Notes under the pieces: model-generated
Seen by the model: the letters and a program-made list of their open reading frames with translations, nothing else
Told to the model about the DNA's origin: nothing
The model's database searches: none
DNA from: Gammaproteobacteria bacterium
GTDB lineage: Bacteria; Pseudomonadota; Gammaproteobacteria; Xanthomonadales; Marinicellaceae
Length of the DNA: 7,976 nucleotides
Direction: 5' to 3'
Assembly: GCA_030426065.1 (NCBI GenBank)
Contig: JAUHZH010000087.1
Span: forward strand, 1-7,976
Made by a program: the position numbers and the translations under genes
In this document: in pieces, positions 5,076 through 7,976 of the stretch
Layout: every line of letters starts with the position of its first letter
How positions within the stretch are numbered: position 1 is the first letter of the stretch

Positions 5076-6245
5076 ATGACAGATTTAAATCAAATTTTGT
5101 TCCCTTGCAGTGACCAACCCAAAGCCATTTTGGCCTTGGCAGATGGCACTGTTTTTACCGGTACTTCCTTCGGTTTTCATGGTGAATCAGTGGGTGAAGT
5201 GGTGTTCAATACCGCTTTGACCGGTTACCAAGAAATCCTTTCTGACCCTTCTTATGCAGGGCAAATGGTGACATTGACATACCCTCACATTGGAAACACC
5301 GGCACCAATGACGCAGACGATGAATCTCATCAAGTCCATGCCAAAGCACTGATTGTCAGAAGTTTTTCTGAACATGCCAGCAACTTCCGCAATGAACAAG
5401 ATTTGAGTGACTACTTGAAACGCCACCAAGTGGTGGCCATCACGGGCATTGACACCCGCGAGTTGACTCAAAAACTGCGCCAACAAGGTTCACTGAATGC
5501 CTGTTTGGTGGTCGGTGATGATGCCGATGTGGATGCGGCCATCGCCAAAGCACAAGCACATGGCGGCACTTCAGGGCAAGACTTGGCCAAAGTGGTTTCA
5601 AGAACCGAGCAGGTGAAATGGGATCAAGGTACTTATGATTACATGGATCAGGCCTTCAAACCATCAGCTGGAAACAGCCACCATGTGGTTTGTTACGACT
5701 TTGGTGTGAAATCCAACATACTGCGAATTTTGGCTGATTTGGGTTGTCGTTTAACCGTTGTTCCAGCACAAACACCGGCCAGCGATGTGTTGGCGATGCA
5801 ACCAGACGGTGTGTTTTTGTCGAATGGTCCAGGGGATCCAGCAGCTTGCGATTATGCCATAGCCGCTTGTCGTGAATTTTTAGATGTGGGTGTGCCTTTG
5901 TTTGGTATTTGTTTGGGTCACCAAATCATGGCATTGGCTTCTGACTTGCCCACTTTGAAAATGAAGTTTGGCCACCATGGCGCCAACCACCCAGTTGAAG
6001 ATTGTGCCGATAAAACCGTGATGATCACCAGTCAGAATCACAACTATGCGGTGGATGAAGCTGGCTTGCCTTCCCATGTGGAAGTCACACACAGGTCATT
6101 GTTTGATGGCTCGGTACAAGGCATCCGACGAACTGACAAACCGGCTTATGGGTTTCAGGGTCACCCTGAAGCCAGTCCAGGCCCTCATGAAGCGAAAAAA
6201 TTGTTCCTTCCATTCATTGAATCCATGCAGCAGGTGAAAGGTTAA
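5076..6245 (+). CDS. carA: Carbamoyl-phosphate synthetase small (glutamine amidotransferase) subunit
   Basis: CarA hydrolyses glutamine and passes ammonia through a tunnel to CarB, for carbamoyl phosphate used in arginine and pyrimidine synthesis in the cytoplasm. At 389 residues it is close to E. coli CarA (382). The N-terminal CPSase domain shows GEVVFNTALTGYQEILSDPSY (split here as GEVVFNTALTGYQ and EILSDPSY, 40-60) and TLTYPHIGNTGTND (66-79). The class I amidotransferase domain shows SNGPGDPAACDYA, the nucleophile C279 in FGICLGHQ, and H363 and E365 in GFQGHPEASPGPH, completing the triad. The ATG at 5076 gives about a dozen extra residues before the usual beginning (KAILALADG); only a weak GAG lies 5 nt upstream. 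A terminator-like hairpin just before the gene suggests attenuation. carB follows after 2 bp. Confidence 0.97.
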   Translation: MTDLNQILFPCSDQPKAILALADGTVFTGTSFGFHGESVGEVVFNTALTGYQEILSDPSYAGQMVTLTYPHIGNTGTNDADDESHQVHAKALIVRSFSEHASNFRNEQDLSDYLKRHQVVAITGIDTRELTQKLRQQGSLNACLVVGDDADVDAAIAKAQAHGGTSGQDLAKVVSRTEQVKWDQGTYDYMDQAFKPSAGNSHHVVCYDFGVKSNILRILADLGCRLTVVPAQTPASDVLAMQPDGVFLSNGPGDPAACDYAIAACREFLDVGVPLFGICLGHQIMALASDLPTLKMKFGHHGANHPVEDCADKTVMITSQNHNYAVDEAGLPSHVEVTHRSLFDGSVQGIRRTDKPAYGFQGHPEASPGPHEAKKLFLPFIESMQQVKG

Positions 6246-6247
6246 TC

Positions 6248-7976
6248 ATGGCTAAGCGTACAGACATTAAAAGCATTTTGGTATTGGGCGCTGGCCCCAT
6301 TGTGATTGGTCAAGCTTGTGAGTTTGATTACTCAGGCACGCAAGCGTGTAAAGCATTGAAAGATGAAGGCTATCGAGTGATTTTGGTCAACTCGAATCCT
6401 GCGACCATCATGACCGACCCAGAAACGGCCGATGCCATCTACATTCAGCCAATCACTTGGCAAACGGTCGCCAAAATCATCGAAAGGGAAAAGCCCGATG
6501 CTTTGCTGCCCACCATGGGTGGTCAAACGGCGTTGAATTGTTCATTGGACTTGGTCAGCCAAGGCGTGCTGAAAAAATATGGAGTGGAAATGATCGGTGC
6601 CTCACGTGAAGCCATCGACATGGCTGAAGACCGAGAGCAGTTCCGAGAAGCCATGAAAGACATCGGCTTGGAATGTGCCAAATCATTCATTGTTCACGAC
6701 ATGGATGAAGCACGTGTGGCACAAAAATCCATCGGTTACCCGGTGATCATCAGACCGTCGTTCACATTGGGTGGTACCGGTGGCGGCATTGCCTATAACT
6801 TGGAAGAATTCGAAGAAATCACCGCGGAAGGATTGAAATTGTCTCCGACCACAGAAGTGCTTCTCGAAGAGTCATTGTTGGGGTGGAAAGAATATGAGAT
6901 GGAGGTGGTGCGTGACAAAGCGGACAACTGCATCATCATTTGTTCTATTGAGAACCTGGATCCGATGGGGGTACACACCGGGGATTCCATCACTGTGGCC
7001 CCTTCACAAACTTTGACTGATAAAGAATACCAAGTGATGCGTGATGCCTCTTTGGCCGTGTTGCGTAAAATCGGTGTTGAAACGGGTGGTTCGAATGTTC
7101 AATTTTCTGTCAACCCAGAAAATGGTCGTTTGATTGTGATTGAAATGAACCCCAGGGTTTCCAGGTCTTCGGCTTTGGCTTCGAAAGCCACGGGTTTCCC
7201 AATCGCCAAAGTGGCGGCCAAATTGGCCATTGGTTACACTCTGGACGAGCTTCAAAATGAAATCACGGGTGGGGCGACGCCTGCTTCGTTTGAACCGTCG
7301 ATTGATTATGTTGTGACCAAGATTCCTCGTTTTGCTTTTGAAAAATTCAACAACAGCAAAGACCGTTTGAGCACCCAGATGAAATCTGTCGGTGAAGTGA
7401 TGGCCATTGGCCGCACATTCAATGAGTCATTACAGAAAGCCTTGAGGGGACTGGAAATCGGTAAGAACGGTTTGAATCCATTGGTGACACAAGAACAAAT
7501 CGATCACGGCTTTGATTTGGACAAAGAAATCAGGGAACCGTCTTCGCTGCGTTTACTTTATGTGGCTGATGCTTTCAGGCAAGGTTACTCTGTCGACAAA
7601 GTGTTCAGCATTTCAAAAATCGATCCTTGGTTCTTACACCACATTGAACGCTTGATCAAAATTGAGCAAGCCTTGGAAGGACAGTCTTTGTCTGATTTAA
7701 GCGAAAAACAATTGTTACAGCTCAAGCGCGAAGGCTTTTCAGACAGTCGGATGGCAGAATTGATGCAAGTCAGTGAGCAAGCCGTCCGCAACAAACGACA
7801 TGAACTGGCAATACACCCCGTCTACAAGCGTGTGGATTCATGTGCTGCGGAATTCGATTCGCCAACTGCCTACTTTTATTCCACTTATGAGCCGCACTGT
7901 GAGGCGCGCCCAACGGACAAAGACAAGATCATCATTTTGGGTGGTGGACCGAACCGCATCGGTCAAGGTATTGAGT
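6248..7976 (+). CDS. carB: Carbamoyl-phosphate synthetase large subunit, first 576 codons (cut by window edge)
   Basis: CarB makes carbamoyl phosphate from bicarbonate, two ATP and the ammonia delivered by CarA. The visible part starts MAKRTDIKSILVLGAGPIVI and contains the whole carboxyphosphate domain (about 1-401), the oligomerisation domain (about 402-550, including HPVYKRVDSCAAEF), and the first residues of the carbamoyl phosphate domain, ending in GGGPNRIGQGIE. Residues known to bind ATP and metal in E. coli sit at identical positions: R129, R169, E215, H243, E299 and N301. The family length is about 1073 residues, so roughly half is missing beyond the window edge and no stop codon is present. 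AAAGG 6 nt upstream, inside the end of carA, is the ribosome binding site. The 2-bp gap means the pair is one transcript. Confidence 0.97.
   Translation, partial: MAKRTDIKSILVLGAGPIVIGQACEFDYSGTQACKALKDEGYRVILVNSNPATIMTDPETADAIYIQPITWQTVAKIIEREKPDALLPTMGGQTALNCSLDLVSQGVLKKYGVEMIGASREAIDMAEDREQFREAMKDIGLECAKSFIVHDMDEARVAQKSIGYPVIIRPSFTLGGTGGGIAYNLEEFEEITAEGLKLSPTTEVLLEESLLGWKEYEMEVVRDKADNCIIICSIENLDPMGVHTGDSITVAPSQTLTDKEYQVMRDASLAVLRKIGVETGGSNVQFSVNPENGRLIVIEMNPRVSRSSALASKATGFPIAKVAAKLAIGYTLDELQNEITGGATPASFEPSIDYVVTKIPRFAFEKFNNSKDRLSTQMKSVGEVMAIGRTFNESLQKALRGLEIGKNGLNPLVTQEQIDHGFDLDKEIREPSSLRLLYVADAFRQGYSVDKVFSISKIDPWFLHHIERLIKIEQALEGQSLSDLSEKQLLQLKREGFSDSRMAELMQVSEQAVRNKRHELAIHPVYKRVDSCAAEFDSPTAYFYSTYEPHCEARPTDKDKIIILGGGPNRIGQGIE

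Noticed and set aside
5187..5486. 99-codon minus-strand frame opposite carA
   Set aside because: It is the shadow of carA, whose sequence is highly conserved in this stretch.

Overview
The window looks like chromosomal DNA of a gammaproteobacterium of moderate GC content. The carA and carB products resemble the Escherichia coli enzymes over their whole visible length. The stand-alone DUF1887 protein resembles the Vibrio cholerae VC1899 type. The species cannot be named from the sequence.

Left part, minus strand (1-3764): a heavy-metal (copper/silver type) efflux operon read right to left. It begins with a short membrane-anchored cysteine protein (3531-3764) and a secreted His/Met/Cys-rich, CopL-like protein (3065-3478). 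These are followed by a TolC-type outer-membrane channel (1744-2976), a CusB-type adaptor with a C-terminal CusF-like domain (305-1747), and the first 104 codons of a CusA-type RND pump (1-312, cut by the window edge). The last three genes overlap by 4 and 8 bp. Together they would build a tripartite pump from inner membrane to outside. The two small Cys-rich proteins probably bind or sense the metal at the cell surface side.

Middle, minus strand (3795-4916): a 373-residue DUF1887 protein with a CARF-like N-terminal domain, a winged-helix-like middle and a PD-(D/E)xK nuclease domain, related to the Card1/Can2 CRISPR ancillary nucleases. No CRISPR array or cas gene is visible. The usual CARF GGTK motif is replaced. 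The likely promoter sits so close to the ATG that the mRNA should be leaderless.

Right part, plus strand (5076-7976): carA and carB (cut by the window edge), the two subunits of carbamoyl-phosphate synthetase, 2 bp apart. The 159-bp divergent region before carA holds a candidate promoter and, 24 nt before the carA start codon, an intrinsic-terminator-like hairpin with a run of T. This suggests transcription attenuation of carAB.

The most interesting items are the orphan CARF nuclease with its altered ligand motif, the shared cysteine motif in the two small metal proteins, the putative carAB attenuator, and the CusF-like domain that has lost its usual metal ligands. There is no gene-free stretch longer than about 160 bp.
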